Assembly: GCF_000001735.4 (NCBI RefSeq)
Contig: NC_003074.8
Span: 14,949,261-15,013,260, forward strand
Length of the DNA: 64,000 nucleotides
Direction: 5' to 3'
Source of the DNA: Arabidopsis thaliana
Taxonomy: Eukaryota; Streptophyta; Magnoliopsida; Brassicales; Brassicaceae
Numbering within the stretch: position 1 is the first letter of the stretch; each line of letters starts with the position of its first letter. The notes beneath the pieces are model-generated. The model was not told where the DNA came from, ran no database searches, and worked only from the letters and a program-made list of their open reading frames with translations. Shown in pieces: positions 1-12,709 of this stretch. Position numbers and translations under genes: made by a program.

Positions 1-985
1 ATTAAATTTTCAAATTTTGGGGTCTTTTCGTAAAAATATTTTTTTGGGGGGCCTATTTGAAAATATATTTCTTATGCGAATCTTTTGGAAAAATTTGGGA
101 GCCTTGTTCATTAGTTTCTCCTTGCTCCCCTCAAGGTCGGCCTTGAGTTTCATGTAGAGAGAAAAGATCATTAGAAATTCATGAATAAAGTCATCATGGC
201 TAAGATGTTCGGGTTCAAGCGCTTAAGCGGTCAGATGGCATTTGTTGCAATTCTAAGGCAGTGAATGGAGACTATGTCTTCGCAGATTTTGAAGTAAAAG
301 CGTAGAAAACCGTGATTTGTCACCAATTAGTGAAACTAGAAAATAAATTACGTTTTTCAAAAAAGAAAAAAATAGAGCAACTGTGGATTTCAAAGTATAA
401 TAATACAGGACCACACTTCTAAATTGTCATACTCCTTTTATGTAGTGGTCCAATGTAAAACGCATGGTACAATATTATTTTCTTTTGTAATTTCTTTCTT
501 TATTAATTATTCCTTATATATATATATTGTTAAATGTGTCAAACACAATTCACATACACAAACACAAAAATTCATTCTCTCTCGTCATACTCTCTCTCTT
601 TTTCTACTTTGATATTAAAGAAAATTGCAAACCCCCATTGAAGGTACTTATTGGTGTATAATTTTGTTTATAAAATTTTTTAACCACACAACACTATCAA
701 CTTAGAACAAGATTTTATTTAAATAAATTGGATAAAGAATTCATATTCCGGTTATGTGAAAGCATGTGTAATCCATTGAACATCATGCTTTTACTTTTTT
801 TTTAATATACGTGTATGTTGCATAATAATTATTTTTAATTTCTTTTTGTAATGAATTTGTTACTACAAAATTATTTAGTATCAAAGTTAGATTAATTAAA
901 AGATTGTTTTTCACATTCTTATTTGGTGTCTTATAAACATAACCATTATTATCTCTTATTTATATATTAATAGTTTAATTAAACA
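1..985. other. AT-rich non-coding stretch upstream of the Harbinger remnant
   Basis: No convincing gene is visible. The first 150 bases contain G-runs within AT-rich DNA, and the rest is low-complexity AT-rich sequence. Short open frames here lack recognisable domains and are taken as chance. Confidence 0.6.
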
Positions 986-2019
986 CACGAGCATGAAATT
1001 GATGAAGAAAGTGAAGATTACTCAGACACTGATAGTGGTAACATGCCACAAACCGAGGTTCCTGAAATGCAAGAAGAAGAAGAAGTGTATCGTGTTACCA
1101 TTGATGATGATGAAATATTCCAACATTGTGCTGCTAGAAGGCAACAACGAGGTAGGCCAAATTTGCAGTCAACCGCTAAACGTGAAAGTAGTGCACAAAG
1201 ATCTGGAGGAAGCTCACGAGTTTCTATTAGAAGTGGTTCACGAGGAAGTCGAAAACGACAATCATTTGAAACAACAATAGAAGACAATATCACTAGCTTC
1301 AGAGAATTCCAACGACAAAGTTTTCATCCTGGTGCTTTTGACCAAGATGATTACGATGAATTTAAAAAGGCGGAAGCGATATTTATCCCACTAGATCTTC
1401 CCAAGCACACTAGATTTTATTGGGCATGCATTAATGCACTTGAGGAGCTAGTATATTGGCGTAAGTATTTCATTGATATAGCTGCAAGCACCGACGAGGA
1501 TAAGGTACAACTGTTAGAAGCTATGACTGGTGTTTCCCCCAACAACCAAGATGTGCCAAAACAGTTAGGTTCAGGTCATTCATTTGGGCACATTCAGGAG
1601 GTATATCATCTGGAAGTCCATCCTTTGTGGGTAATAATTTGGGAGGGCAAAATTCACCCGGTTTTTGGGATTTCATTTATCCACAGTGGGGAACACCACC
1701 CAATGCTCCACACTGGGGAACACCACTAATTGCTCCACAATGGCGGCAAATATTTGGAAAATTTCAGCAAGGTGGTTCAAGTGGAACGTCTCTGACAAAT
1801 GTTCAATATAGATTTTAAGTTGGAAGTCAAGGAGATGGTGCAACAATGGAAACTCCACCGATCATACAACAAACATCATCATCCGGTGTCGGTTTCACAA
1901 ATTATTTTGAAACTGGACAAATACCACAAACACCTAGACCAGGAGGTCTCTTTAATATTTATGGAACTCCGCAAGGATCCAATGCAAATCATCACAGTAA
2001 TGTAGGAGATGAAGAATAG
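986..2019 (+). pseudogene. PIF/Harbinger-associated Myb-like ORF1 remnant
   Basis: An acidic N-terminus runs into a basic Ser/Arg/Gly-rich stretch, then a segment around 1370-1530 with FYWACINALEELVYWRKYF and a downstream DEDKVQLLEAMTG block. That block resembles the C-terminal part of Myb/SANT-like ORF1 proteins carried by plant PIF/Harbinger elements, which help the transposase bind DNA. The tail, from about 1600, is rich in Gly, Pro, Gln and Asn. It is spread over three frames, with breaks near 1605 and 1818, and ends at a stop near 2019. The start at 1043 is the first ATG, but the acidic frame is open upstream to about 986, so an earlier exon is likely missing or unrecognised. The transposase remnant follows on the same strand. 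The family call is by pattern recognition. Confidence 0.55.
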
Positions 2020-2162
2020 TTTATATTTATTGTGGTGTATCAATCTCACTTATATTTTGAAATGATTTATGTTTTTATTAAGTTTAATGTTGAATTTTAT
2101 TTAATTTATGTTTGCAAAATAATTTATGTCTAATGACATATATCGTTTGTATTGAATTTCAG

Positions 2163-3094
2163 GCATTTCGTATATGTCAGTTGCGATCACAAGACCTTAA
2201 TAATCTAGTTTACGAAGAAAGAATTGAGTTGTGGAATTTGGAAAACGAACAATTTGAAAAGTTAGTAGTTCAACCAGCTTTGAATTATTATGAACGGTAT
2301 TTTCAAAAAGTCCAGTCCAAACTGATAGATGTTTGGGATGGAGAAATATATGGCGTCGACTACAGCAAGATGATGCTGCTTGACTTCAGTTATTACTGAT
2401 GTCACTTCCATGTTTCACAACATTGTGTAATATGTTGCAAACAAATTATGGTCTTCAGCCAACATTGAATATAAGTATTGAAGAAAGAGTTGCGATGTTT
2501 CTACGAATATGTGGACACAATCAAGTTCAGAGAGACGATGGTTTAAGATTTGGACGAAATAAAGAGATTGTGCAGAGAAAGTTTAGAGAAGTTCTTACGG
2601 CAACTGAATTATTAGCATGTGAATATATTAGAACTCCGAAAAGACAAGAATTTTATCGAGTTCCGAAGATATTGGCTATATTTTAGTGGGTTCGTTGGAG
2701 CTAATGATGGGACTCATGTATGCTTAAAAGTAAAGTTTGAGTTATAGAGAATGTATTGGAATCGACCCGATAATGCATCATTGAACATCATGGCAATATG
2801 TCATTTGAATATGTTATTCACATATATTTGGAATGGAGCACCAGGTTCATGCCACTATACAGCTATTCTGCAAATAGCACAACAAAGTGATTCCGGTTCC
2901 CTTTGCCTCTTTCAGAGAAATATTACCTGGTTGATTCTGGCTACCCAAATAAATAAGGATTTTTAGCTCTTTATAGATCGTCACGAAATCGAGTTGTGAG
3001 ATATCATATGTCTCAATTCTATTATGGTCCTCCTTCTAGAAACAAACATGAACTGTATTGTACTTTTTATGATGAAATTAGTCAACGCATTTAA
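2163..3094 (+). pseudogene. PIF/Harbinger transposase remnant
   Basis: From 2399 the frame reads like the N-terminal half of Harbinger-type (HARBI1-like) transposases: a LCNMLQ...GLQPTLNISIEERVAMFL helix region and an rFgR...v..kF..vL segment. In other frames follow a GANDGTHV block near 2700 (first catalytic Asp), a NIMAIC...FTYIWNGAPGS block near 2790-2850, a YLVDSGYPNK block near 2925 and a VVRYHMSQF block near 2990. Several frameshifts and an in-frame stop after YPNK show it is dead. The block that normally reads HD reads HY here, so the second catalytic Asp is also gone. This is the cut-and-paste enzyme partner of the Myb-like ORF1 just upstream. Confidence 0.7.
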
Positions 3095-3214
3095 CAATAT
3101 GTATGTTACAAAATTAAATTTATATTTTGATCAATTTTTGTATTAGTGGTTTATAAATATCTGTTATTGTTTATTTATTAACAAAAAAATAATTAATTAT
3201 TAATATATACATAT

Positions 3215-3295
3215 ATATTATTCTATACCGCTTATTTTGTACATATATAGTTTTTTCACCAATCAAATATTATTCTATACCGCTTATTTTGTACA
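3215..3295. repeat. 29-bp direct repeat
   Basis: A 29-bp segment containing ATACCGCTTATTTTGTACA occurs at 3215-3243 and again, identical, at 3267-3295, an offset of 52 bp. It lies just beyond the Harbinger remnant and may be a local duplication or subterminal repeat of a decayed element. Confidence 0.7.
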
Positions 3296-5326
3296 AATCG
3301 CACTTGTCCCGCAAATATATTTCTCTCGCACGTACCGCAGTTGAACCTTACCCACTATAATAACGCTTTCCCCGCACAACAAAAACCACGGTTACCATTC
3401 GAACCCTAAATTCATTCAACATCCTTTTTTGCTTTTTTAACACATCACATCATCTTCTCTTTCTTCCATATCATCATTTAACATCTACTTAATTTTTCAA
3501 TACTACAATAGTTTTGTTTAATAAAATTTAACATTTTATCTTACATTATTATTTTCCAATTTTTTATTTTCTTAAATATATTTAAATTTTTGTGATTGCA
3601 TATTAATAATATTTTTTGATAAATTAAGTTTGAATATCAACTAAATTAAATTAAATTAACAAAAAGTTGACATAGTTATTATAAGATAATAAAAAAATTA
3701 TGATAGAAATTGTGTTTTTTATGTGTCTGAATCAAATGAACCAAGTTTTCTTTTATAGAGTTAAAAAGTTATGAATTTTCATATAAATGATTTGTTACAT
3801 AATAATTGATTTTAGATACATAAGGTGAGATAAAAATTTCAATTGCCAATAACAATATAACAAGTGTCATGTCAATAATTTTTTTTTTAAGAAAAAATAA
3901 TAGAAAACATGCGCGAATGTGTGAAACACACCTTCCCATAAAGTGATGAACCGTGGCATGCGTGGCCCAAAAAAAAACATGTTGGATAGATTCAACATCC
4001 AAAAATCCACATTGGTTTTTTTCAGTTTTCAACACCTTTATTTGAATAAATTAACAGTTAAAACTTTTTTCAACATGTTCAATGGAGTTGAAATTTCAAC
4101 AGGTTCAGTGCAAGTAGTGTAAGTATAAATGTATAAAGATTTAACATAAATCTGCTTGATAAATAGAGCCTCTAGAATGGTGAGAAAACGATAAGACTCG
4201 TTAACAAAATGTTGACAAAATTAGTAAGAGAACTAGTTTTCAAGAACAAGGCTATACGATCAGAGGGTTTTACATATTCATGGACACATCACTTGCATCA
4301 ATGTATATGATGTGACTAAAGATCATGAGTCTAGGGAAGATTCTAATGAGTTTAAGATCGAGAGCTTTTTAGCATTTTCATGAAATTCAGGGCAAAGGAA
4401 GAGAGAAAAGAGCAAACACTAAGTTCCTTTCTTCTAGCGACGCAAGGAAATCATGTTCTGGATTAAATCTCAGTAACACCTTAGTAGGAACCAAAATTAA
4501 AGTGGTGGTGCATTGAGCGGATTGTTATACTTGTTTTCTGATTTTATTTTTGATGACATTTTTTGTATATAAGAACCATAATTTATTACTGAAAAACTAG
4601 CTTGAACATGTTACATGTATATGTTGATCATTCCATATACTAATGTCTAGTTAGTTTTTCTCTTTAAAACAAAAACGTGTAGTTAATAACTTGATATTGA
4701 AATTCAATATGATCGTAATGTCTACTTCATGTTCTTTTTCGAGAAAGGAAATAGTAATCAAATTAAACTAAACATCAAAAATTTAAGCAAAGAAAAAGAA
4801 TAAATACATCCATGGTTTTTAGAGATCACTCATATGATTATGTGATATCTACGATTTGTATGTAAAAATGTTAATAATAATAAAAGAAACTATATGCAAA
4901 CTGTTACTTGACGCACAAAAGAAACCCGACAAATGTGGTGAAAACAAGGTCAAAACCTTTAAAAAACCATGGTCGTAAGAAATCCTCCAAGAAAGTCTCT
5001 GAGCTCTCAATTCTTTTCAATTGAAAAAGACAATCTTTAATTTAGGAAAATCATAAAAATCTATTTTTAGTAAGTGGAAGCCTAAACTTTACCAGCTAAT
5101 TCCCTCAAAGACAAGAAAACATTTCTCACTTTCCTTGCGGATCCTCAAAAACAATGTCCAAACTTTTGAACCATAAACAAAATCCAAACAAAAAAACATT
5201 CCTAGACAAAGAGACAACGCCATACATCAATATTTTTAACATTATCTTGGTTATTAGATTGTTAGGAGAGACCAAAACAACAACAAGAACAACAAGAACA
5301 GCAGTTCCTCTACTTCTCCTTAACCC
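3296..5326. other. Intergenic DNA and PRK3 upstream region
   Basis: AT-rich DNA without a supported gene. The last few hundred bases should contain the promoter and 5' leader of the receptor kinase gene. A purine-rich run of CAACAAGAA-like triplets lies just before its ATG. I could not pick out a TATA box with confidence. Confidence 0.5.
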
Positions 5327-7317
5327 ATGACTGCTGTTCTATTTCTCTGCTTCCTTCTCATCTGTTTTTCCTTCACCCCTTCTCTACAAAACGTTAGTGA
5401 ATCGGAACCGCTCGTGCGGTTCAAGCGCTCGGTGAATATAACTAAAGGAGACTTGAATTCATGGAGAACAGGAACCGATCCTTGCAATGGCAAATGGTTT
5501 GGGATCTATTGCCAAAAGGGTCAAACAGTTTCGGGCATTCACGTCACCCGGCTTGGTCTCTCCGGGACCATCAACATTGAGGATTTAAAAGATCTCCCAA
5601 ATCTAAGAACGATCAGGCTTGACAACAATCTTCTCTCAGGTCCTCTCCCTCCTTTTTTCAAGCTACCTGGCTTGAAATCTCTTTTGCTCTCAAACAATAG
5701 CTTTTCTGGTGAGATTGCTGATGATTTCTTCAAAGAAACGCCACAACTCAAGCGGGTTTTTCTTGATAACAACCGGTTATCCGGAAAAATCCCCGCTTCT
5801 TTGATGCAACTCGCAGGTCTTGAGGAGCTTCACATGCAAGGAAACCAGTTCACTGGTGAGATACCTCCTCTTACAGATGGCAACAAGGTTTTGAAATCCC
5901 TTGACCTCTCCAACAATGATCTAGAGGGAGAGATCCCAATAACCATTTCCGACAGGAAGAATCTAGAGATGAAATTCGAAGGGAATCAGAGGCTTTGCGG
6001 GTCACCTCTGAATATAGAATGCGATGAGAAACCTTCATCTACAGGGTCAGGGAATGAGAAGAATAACACTGCAAAAGCTATCTTTATGGTCATCTTGTTT
6101 CTATTGATATTCTTGTTTGTGGTAGCTATTATTACAAGATGGAAGAAGAAGAGGCAACCCGAGTTCCGGATGCTCGGTAAAGACCACCTAAGCGACCAAG
6201 AGAGCGTGGAAGTTCGTGTACCGGACTCAATAAAGAAGCCTATCGACTCGAGCAAGAAGCGTAGTAACGCAGAAGGTTCCTCAAAGAAAGGTTCATCGCA
6301 TAACGGAAAAGGTGCAGGAGGTGGTCCAGGAAGCGGAATGGGAGACATTATAATGGTAAACAGCGAGAAAGGCTCCTTTGGTTTACCTGATCTCATGAAG
6401 GCTGCAGCTGAGGTGCTAGGCAATGGTAGCCTTGGATCGGCCTACAAGGCGGTGATGGCCAACGGATTATCCGTGGTTGTGAAAAGGATTAGGGATATGA
6501 ACAAACTTGCACGTGAAGCATTCGATACTGAGATGCAACGGTTCGGAAAACTCCGACACCCTAACGTTCTTACCCCTTTAGCTTATCACTATCGTCGAGA
6601 AGAGAAGCTTGTTGTCTCTGAATACATGCCTAAAAGCAGTCTACTCTACGTTTTGCACGGTACTACAACGCTTTTGCTTTTCTTGATTGATGTAGAAGCA
6701 TATTTTACGATCTTTTTTAATATATATATATATATTTTTAATTTGCAGGAGATCGTGGGGTTTATCATTCGGAGCTAACTTGGGCAACAAGATTGAAGAT
6801 CATACAAGGAGTGGCACGAGGAATGGACTTCTTGCATGAGGAGTTTGCGTCCTACGATCTTCCACATGGAAATCTCAAATCTAGCAACGTTCTACTAAGT
6901 GAAACCTATGAGCCATTGATTAGCGATTACGCGTTCCTCCCGCTTCTTCAGCCTAACAACGCCTCACAAGCTTTATTCGCGTTCAAATCCCCCGAGTTTG
7001 TACAAAACCAGCAGGTTTCACCAAAATCAGACGTCTATTGCCTTGGAATAATCGTTCTCGAGGTCATGACGGGGAAGTTCCCGTCTCAGTACCTAAATAC
7101 TGGTAAAGGAGGGACGGATATAGTCGAATGGGTGCAATCTTCAATCGCACAACATAAAGAAGAAGAGCTTATAGATCCCGAGATTGCGAGTAATACTGAT
7201 TCGATAAAACAAATGGTTGAATTGTTGCGGATCGGGGCTGCTTGTATCGCAAGTAACCCTAACGAGAGACAAAACATGAAGGAGATTGTTAGAAGGATAG
7301 AACGAGTAACACTTTGA
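5327..7317 (+). CDS. PRK3: Pollen receptor-like kinase (LRR-RLK subfamily III), PRK3-like
   Basis: The coding sequence is 5327-6659 joined to 6749-7317. The 89-bp intron (6660-6748) has GT and AG ends, splits a Gly codon, and gives 633 residues. In order it has a hydrophobic signal peptide (about 1-21), an LRR N-terminal cap with paired Cys, about five leucine-rich repeats (75-205), a short Cys-containing juxtamembrane segment, one transmembrane helix (about 251-272) with a KKK stop-transfer, a basic Ser/Gly-rich linker and a kinase-like domain (about 350-630). The glycine loop GNGSLGSA and the VVVK lysine (about 386) are present. The HRD motif is HGN and DFG is DYA, as in the PRK family, so it is probably a pseudokinase. 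PRKs act at the pollen-tube plasma membrane in ROP-GEF signalling and guidance. It is the only intact host gene seen here. Confidence 0.9.
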
Positions 7318-7672
7318 GGAGATTTGAAAATGTAAACGCATGGAAAACGTTAGAGAGAAAGAAGCTTTTGGAATCTGTAGATTAAAAACAAACAAATGAG
7401 GAAAATGGTACGTTGCGTAAATAGGAATGACACATTCTTTTCCTCTGGCTAATTAAACTGAAACAAACGAGAAGGTATTGTTTGGTAACGAAAAAGTCCT
7501 TTTCTTTTTTGTGTTCATTAGGAAGAGGTGAGGAGCAAACCATTTTTTTGTTGTTGTTTCATAGATTTTTTTTGTTGATATTTTCCATTTTTCTTTGTCA
7601 AAAGACGTTATGTAAAATCATATTAGTAGTTTTATTTTCTTAAAGGAACTTCTGATGTATATAAGTCCATGT
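7318..7672. other. 3' flank of PRK3
   Basis: T-rich sequence downstream of the PRK3 stop, probably holding its 3' untranslated region. No other gene is visible. It runs into the 48-bp repeat and the Copia element. Confidence 0.5.
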
Positions 7673-7720
7673 TTTTGTGTTATATAAGATGGATTTTTAC
7701 GCAAAAGAACCATGAAAACT
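7673..7720. repeat. 48-bp direct repeat, left copy
   Basis: This segment, with GATGGATTTTTACGCAAAAG in its middle, recurs exactly at 13038-13085. The two copies bracket the Copia element, 7 bp outside one LTR and 41 bp outside the other. It is far too long for a Copia target-site duplication (normally 5 bp). Confidence 0.85.
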
Positions 7721-7727
7721 CCAATTT

Positions 7728-8014
7728 TGTTATAAACAGAGAAAGAAATAGAAGAAATGAGTGTGTTATTCCATTGAGATAAAGGGTTCTTTATATAGGA
7801 GTACAAGGAAAGGGTAAAACCCTAGAAACATCTAGATGATGGGCTTAGATGATGGGCCTTATAATGGGCATCCATCTTTATTCATAACACTCCCCCTGAT
7901 GACCATTATAGTATCATAACTCGTAAAGTATTTGAAATGCTGCCTCATTAAAAACCTTACCAGGAAAACCCAATGGGAAAAACCATGGTTAAGGGAAAAA
8001 GAGTGCAACATACA
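7728..8014 (-). repeat. 3' LTR of the non-autonomous Copia element
   Basis: It starts TGTTATAAACAG and ends CAACATACA on the plus strand. It differs from the other LTR only near its start (GAAATAG against GAGATAG). The adjacent inner sequence TACTCCCCCTTATG is the complement of a polypurine tract. Confidence 0.85.
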
Positions 8015-8039
8015 ATTACTCCCCCTTATGAGTATATTC

Positions 8040-8466
8040 GTCAGATCTTTGAGACGGCGTAATCCGATACGATAGACTAACTTCTTGAAAGTAGCAGTAG
8101 GTAGCGCTTTGGTGAATAAGTCAGCCAGATTATCATTCGAACGGATCTGTAGAACTCGTACATCGCCGCTCTTTTGTAGATCGTGTGTGTAGAAGAATTT
8201 TGGTAGGATGTGCTTTGTTCTATCGCCTTTGATGTATCCGTCTTTGAGTTGTGCGATGCATGCTGCATTGTCTTCGTACATAATTGTTGGAGTCTTTTTT
8301 TCCCTGCATATATACCACAGTCTTCTTGTATATGGTGAACTATGGATCTTAGCCATACACACTTGCGGCTAGCTTCATGAATTGGTAAAATCTCTGCATG
8401 ATTAGAAGATGTGGCAGAGAATAAACAGTATTTGAGAATAAGTCTTCCAAATCTTCTCTTGAACAA
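8040..8466 (-). pseudogene. Copia RNase H fragment
   Basis: Two overlapping minus-strand frames together carry the end of a Copia polyprotein: SSNHAEILPIHEASRKCVWL, then IMYEDNAACIAQLKDGYIKG, RTKHILPKFFYTHDLQKSG and DNLADLFTKALPTATFKKL. These are the usual C-terminal RNase H landmarks, including EDNAA and the D.LTK-like motif. A frameshift near 8310 splits them. In a full element this would be preceded by reverse transcriptase, but the sequence upstream is unrelated AT-rich DNA. It ends just before the polypurine tract of the 3' LTR. Confidence 0.85.
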
Positions 8467-11400
8467 ATTTCTGGATAAAGTACAACGCCATTCTTCTGCT
8501 CATGAATCTTTTAGATGATTCATCTTGACCATCTTATTTATTTCTCTAAATATCATTAGTGTATAATATTCATTTGGATGATTGATAGAATTTCTTAATA
8601 TTCATCAAGTGTATTATTTGCGTGTTCTTTAATGTCTCGTTAAAAACCTTGTCATAGAAAAATCATGTGGGATAAAAACTATGATAAGGAAAAAGGGTAC
8701 ATCCACGCATATCATTCAATCTCCCCCTCGGAAACATCTTCTTCAGGAGATGATTTTCAATCAAATACAATATCTCGTTGGAATTAATAACCATAATCTT
8801 AATGATCCAAATTATATGGTTTTCATATAGACTTATAAATATCATTATCTTGTGATATTTTATCATACATTATTGTCATCGTATTACTTATGATAACTCT
8901 GTAGGAGTTTTAATGATTTTCAAAACAAATATTAGTTTGATCAATATATTTTGACAAACTCAACATAAATATACATTTATATGATTATATGCCATGTTAC
9001 ATATTTCTTTTTATTCGATCGAGTAGAGTTTTAGAGAACATAATTCTCATATAATTAATCCTTCAGAGATTATATCTTTCAAGAATTTCATATAAATGTC
9101 ATATCCAGTGTTCCGTCTCTTATTGCCAGATTTTAGATACTTAAAAAAAATTATTACATCCACCACAAGAGAATATATCTCTTCATAATACATTTCTTAT
9201 CTTTGTGAAAATCTCATTAATTTCACTATTCTTTCACATAAAGAGTCATTTATTTTCCACTGGTTTTACACATCATGTGCATAGACTAGTAGTCCAAATA
9301 TCTCTACTAGAGATTATAATTATATGTCTATTTCTTCTTTTCCATTTTTGGCTAATCATTACTTTGTGTACACTTTTCAATAGACTTTCTTTCATGATCC
9401 TCCTTTTTGTCCATAATATCAACTGCTCATAGCATGCAAATATATTACGACGTCGATTTGCTTTTGATTCCATTATATTTTGACATGACATAGCTAGCTA
9501 GATCTCTTCATTGTCAAGTACTTGAATGTTTCATTTGTCATGTTTATGTCTCTTTTAGAGATCATTCACTCTCTTCAAGAGATCATCAAAATATTTATTT
9601 CCTCAATTTGGTCATTTTTAATTTTGTGCTCCTTCACTTTTACGAGGATATTTATATTTGGAACCAAGGTCTATTACGCTTCATGCGATCTTAAGACTCA
9701 ATAGCAGTTTGAAATTGGTCCTTACAGGACATTCATTATATTCTAGAGCATTTAATTTACAACTGGTATAAGTGACTTCATCACTTTATTTGGGTCAGCA
9801 AATGCGTCTGGCAATTACAACGCTAAATTCTGTAATTGAATTATCTTTTGGACTCTTAATATACATTCTTTACTCCGAGGATCATTGATAATTCATTTCT
9901 ATTTATCTTTTTCACCAGCTGTATACATTCTCCCCCTTATGTTGGAATAGCTGACTATATAATATGATAGTCTTCAAAACGAGCGGTATATAAATCCTTC
10001 TAGGATGGCTTAGTTATCATTCATATCTAACATGTATTCTTATCCTCCTTTGAGGGTTCATCTCTTCGTGCTGTGGTGGAGCACTTTTCACATTCAAAGC
10101 TTTTAGATGAAAACTATTTGGTTTCTGACCCAAAACCAATAATAATGGGGAAAACTATTAATTATTCATTGGCTTGATGCGTATCGATGTTACTAAACCA
10201 TTTTGTGTATGAACATGAATTTCAAAATGTTAAACACTTATCCCAACGGATATCCAATAATGGTTATTATAAATAAACACTGAAATACTCTTGTACTTTA
10301 ATCAAGAAAGTAATCTCGTAAACTCTATGTTGCGGGTTTATAACAAGGATAAATATGACCTTCTTGTCGATGCAACAATCGAGTCAATGCGTCCATTGAA
10401 TCGATGCATCTTTTATAACCATTAGGTATCTAAATGTCATATAGTGGGTGATCAACCCATAATCATCTCCTTATATATACTTACGAATAGATAAAGTCCA
10501 AATTACTTACACTGGTAAAAATCACATTATCATATTGCTTTCTGAGCAAGTAACATTTGATAAATCATTAAGGAGAATCTTCTGGTTTTTCACCTAATGT
10601 CCACATAATTCTCAATACTTTCACATCATCATTAAACCAGGATGACTAATCCGGTTAAGCCAAATATACTCTTGAAACTTTTAATTCTTTTGAAACTTCT
10701 AGTTCTTTCAAAACTTATAATTTACTTTTCATTGCTTATCAGTTACTCCCTTAATGAGATCTTATAATCAAAATTACTTCCATGTATTTTAATAATCAAT
10801 CATATGTTAATAAAACAATAACGAGATAATAATTAAAATTTTAGATTCTAATATAAACGATATTAAATTTAATTTGACTAGCTATGTAAGATCTTATATT
10901 CACTTCAGAATATGAGTATTACTTATCAACAATAACTCATATATTTTATTTAGCCTTTGAAAAACACTCGATTTAAGTTCATAATAGTTCTTAAATTTCT
11001 TTCAAATATTGTGTCTACAGGACAACGATACTTGCGTAAAAGTTTAATCGTCTGTTTTACCACCTTCGCATCAGAGATATTCTCTTAACAATGTGAGTTA
11101 TATTCAAAAAGAGACTTCAAGTCTTGAAGTTTTAGTAATAACTAATTATAATTTATTTTATCTAATAACAAATTCATATAAGAATTGCTTTATACAACTT
11201 TTAGATCTTTAGTAGTCAAAGATTGAACATAATCTTCTGGATATGTCACTTATTATCCATTCATTACTTCTCCTTCTCGAGATGATGAAACTTCAAGTTC
11301 ATCCATCTCGTATTGAATTCCACTCTAGAATCATAATGTATTTATATCTCATCATATTAACTTTGAGATTTGGAGAACTATACCGCATCGATGATTTTAA

Positions 11401-11494
11401 TTTTGTATTCCCATAGAAAACAATGTATATGCTCTTCTAGAGTCTTTTAATAAGATTTTATACTACTTGATATACTAGATTATTTCATCGTTAG

Positions 11495-11498
<4 letters not shown>

Positions 11499-11530
<32 letters not shown>

Positions 11531-11531
11531 C
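11499..11531. repeat. Long poly-T tract
   Basis: An uninterrupted run of more than 30 T residues inside the Copia interior. On the minus (element) strand it is poly-A, so it could be the tail of an unrecognised retroposed insert, but no flanking target duplication was recognised. Exact length is unreliable in such runs. Confidence 0.75.
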
Positions 11532-11918
11532 TCAACTTCTGGTGATAATTTAAGTTCTTAAAAAAAACTTTGACCATCAAAAATATGATATCTTCTTAAG
11601 ATACATTAAACTAGTCATTCATGAAAATTTGTATAAGTGATTATACCTTTAAATTAAGTTATTTATCAATCAATTTATTTCATAAAATAATCCAGTATTA
11701 TATACTAATACAATTTTAATGCAATATTGTAAAACCAATCAGAATAAAACTATTTTGTGCAAAATCTGGATTTTACATATATCTTGACAAAACTTTTATT
11801 TAGGGTAATATGAATTCGTGCAAGATTTGGGAAAAATCATTTCGTGCAAAATTAGGGCAAAACCATGAACAACTTTTTTTTTTTCTTTTTTTTTTTATTT
11901 TTTTTTTATTTAGATACC

Positions 11919-12140
11919 ACAAAGATTTAGAGAAAAAAATCTTATAAAAAGAAAAATTATCTTGCAACGTTTTTAGTAAAAATAATAATAACACAATCAA
12001 ATATATGGAAATCTTATAAAAAGATTTAGATAATAATAACACAAAGATTTAGATATATGAAATCTTATAAAAAGAAAAATTATCTTGCAACATTTTTAGT
12101 AAAAATAATAATAACACAATCAAATATATGGAAATCAAAT
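11919..12140. repeat. Tandem duplication, period about 122 bp
   Basis: ACAAAGATTTAGA followed by a TTATCTTGCAAC-containing segment at 11919-12016 recurs from 12041 to about 12140 with few changes. It lies in the non-coding Copia interior. Confidence 0.7.
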
Positions 12141-12692
12141 ATTTAATATGGAAAAGTCAATATCTAAAAGTGATAAGATATGTATAACGTTTTAATCAAA
12201 GGAGTTAAATAAGGGATATCATATCAATCATAAATGGATTTTAGACAATATAGTATTTATAAAATGATATTGAATATAGATGCAACTATTCAAAACTGGA
12301 ATGCTAAAACATTAATACATGCTTGCATCACCCACCACCGGGTTATGAATAGTTACAAAATTAGTTATATAATTATAAAATTGGTAATTTATATATTCAA
12401 TATTGTAATAGTAAATCACAAAAATTAACAATTAACAAGCTTGATTCTCTTCTTTAACGATTTTCTTTGTAGAATCATTGAATCATGCGATAGTAATTAT
12501 AGAAACAAATGATAAGCATGATTCTCTTCTTTATTGAATCATTGAAAACATGCTTTTACCGATCTATACTATAATCATCGATTGGCTCATATTGTTTTGT
12601 TTCAATAATAGAAAATAAGTATTATGAACCATGAGTCGATAAGTAAACATGGTTCTTAAAAAAAAATGTAAGAATCTCTATATCTACCTTTT

Positions 12693-12709
12693 AGAGCGTG
12701 CTGATAACG
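12693..12709 (-). other. Probable primer-binding site of the Copia element
   Basis: Directly inside the 5' LTR (minus-strand sense), AGAGCGTGCTGATAACG on the plus strand resembles an internal stretch of plant initiator Met tRNA (AGCGTGCTG... ATAAC). This suggests priming by a half-tRNA, as known for Drosophila copia, and not by the tRNA 3' end. The tRNA sequence is from memory. Confidence 0.4.

Larger units (their letters stand above)
8467..12689. other. Non-coding interior of the Copia element
   Basis: AT-rich sequence without a recognisable protein domain on either strand. A stretch at about 8560-8740 resembles a diverged LTR 3' end plus polypurine complement (TTAAAAACCTTG... then TCTCCCCCTCGG). 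Another CTCCCCCTTATG occurs near 9930. This suggests older LTR pieces or duplicated polypurine tracts. The interior also holds a long T run and a 122-bp duplication, listed separately. Confidence 0.55.

Noticed and set aside
424-612. Small open frame near the window start
   Set aside because: No ATG at its start, low-complexity composition and no domain.
993-1280. Overlapping Lys-rich frame
   Set aside because: It overlaps the better-supported Myb-like frame and looks like its shadow.
5986-6423. Minus-strand frame across PRK3
   Set aside because: It is antisense to a well-supported coding region and follows its codon periodicity.
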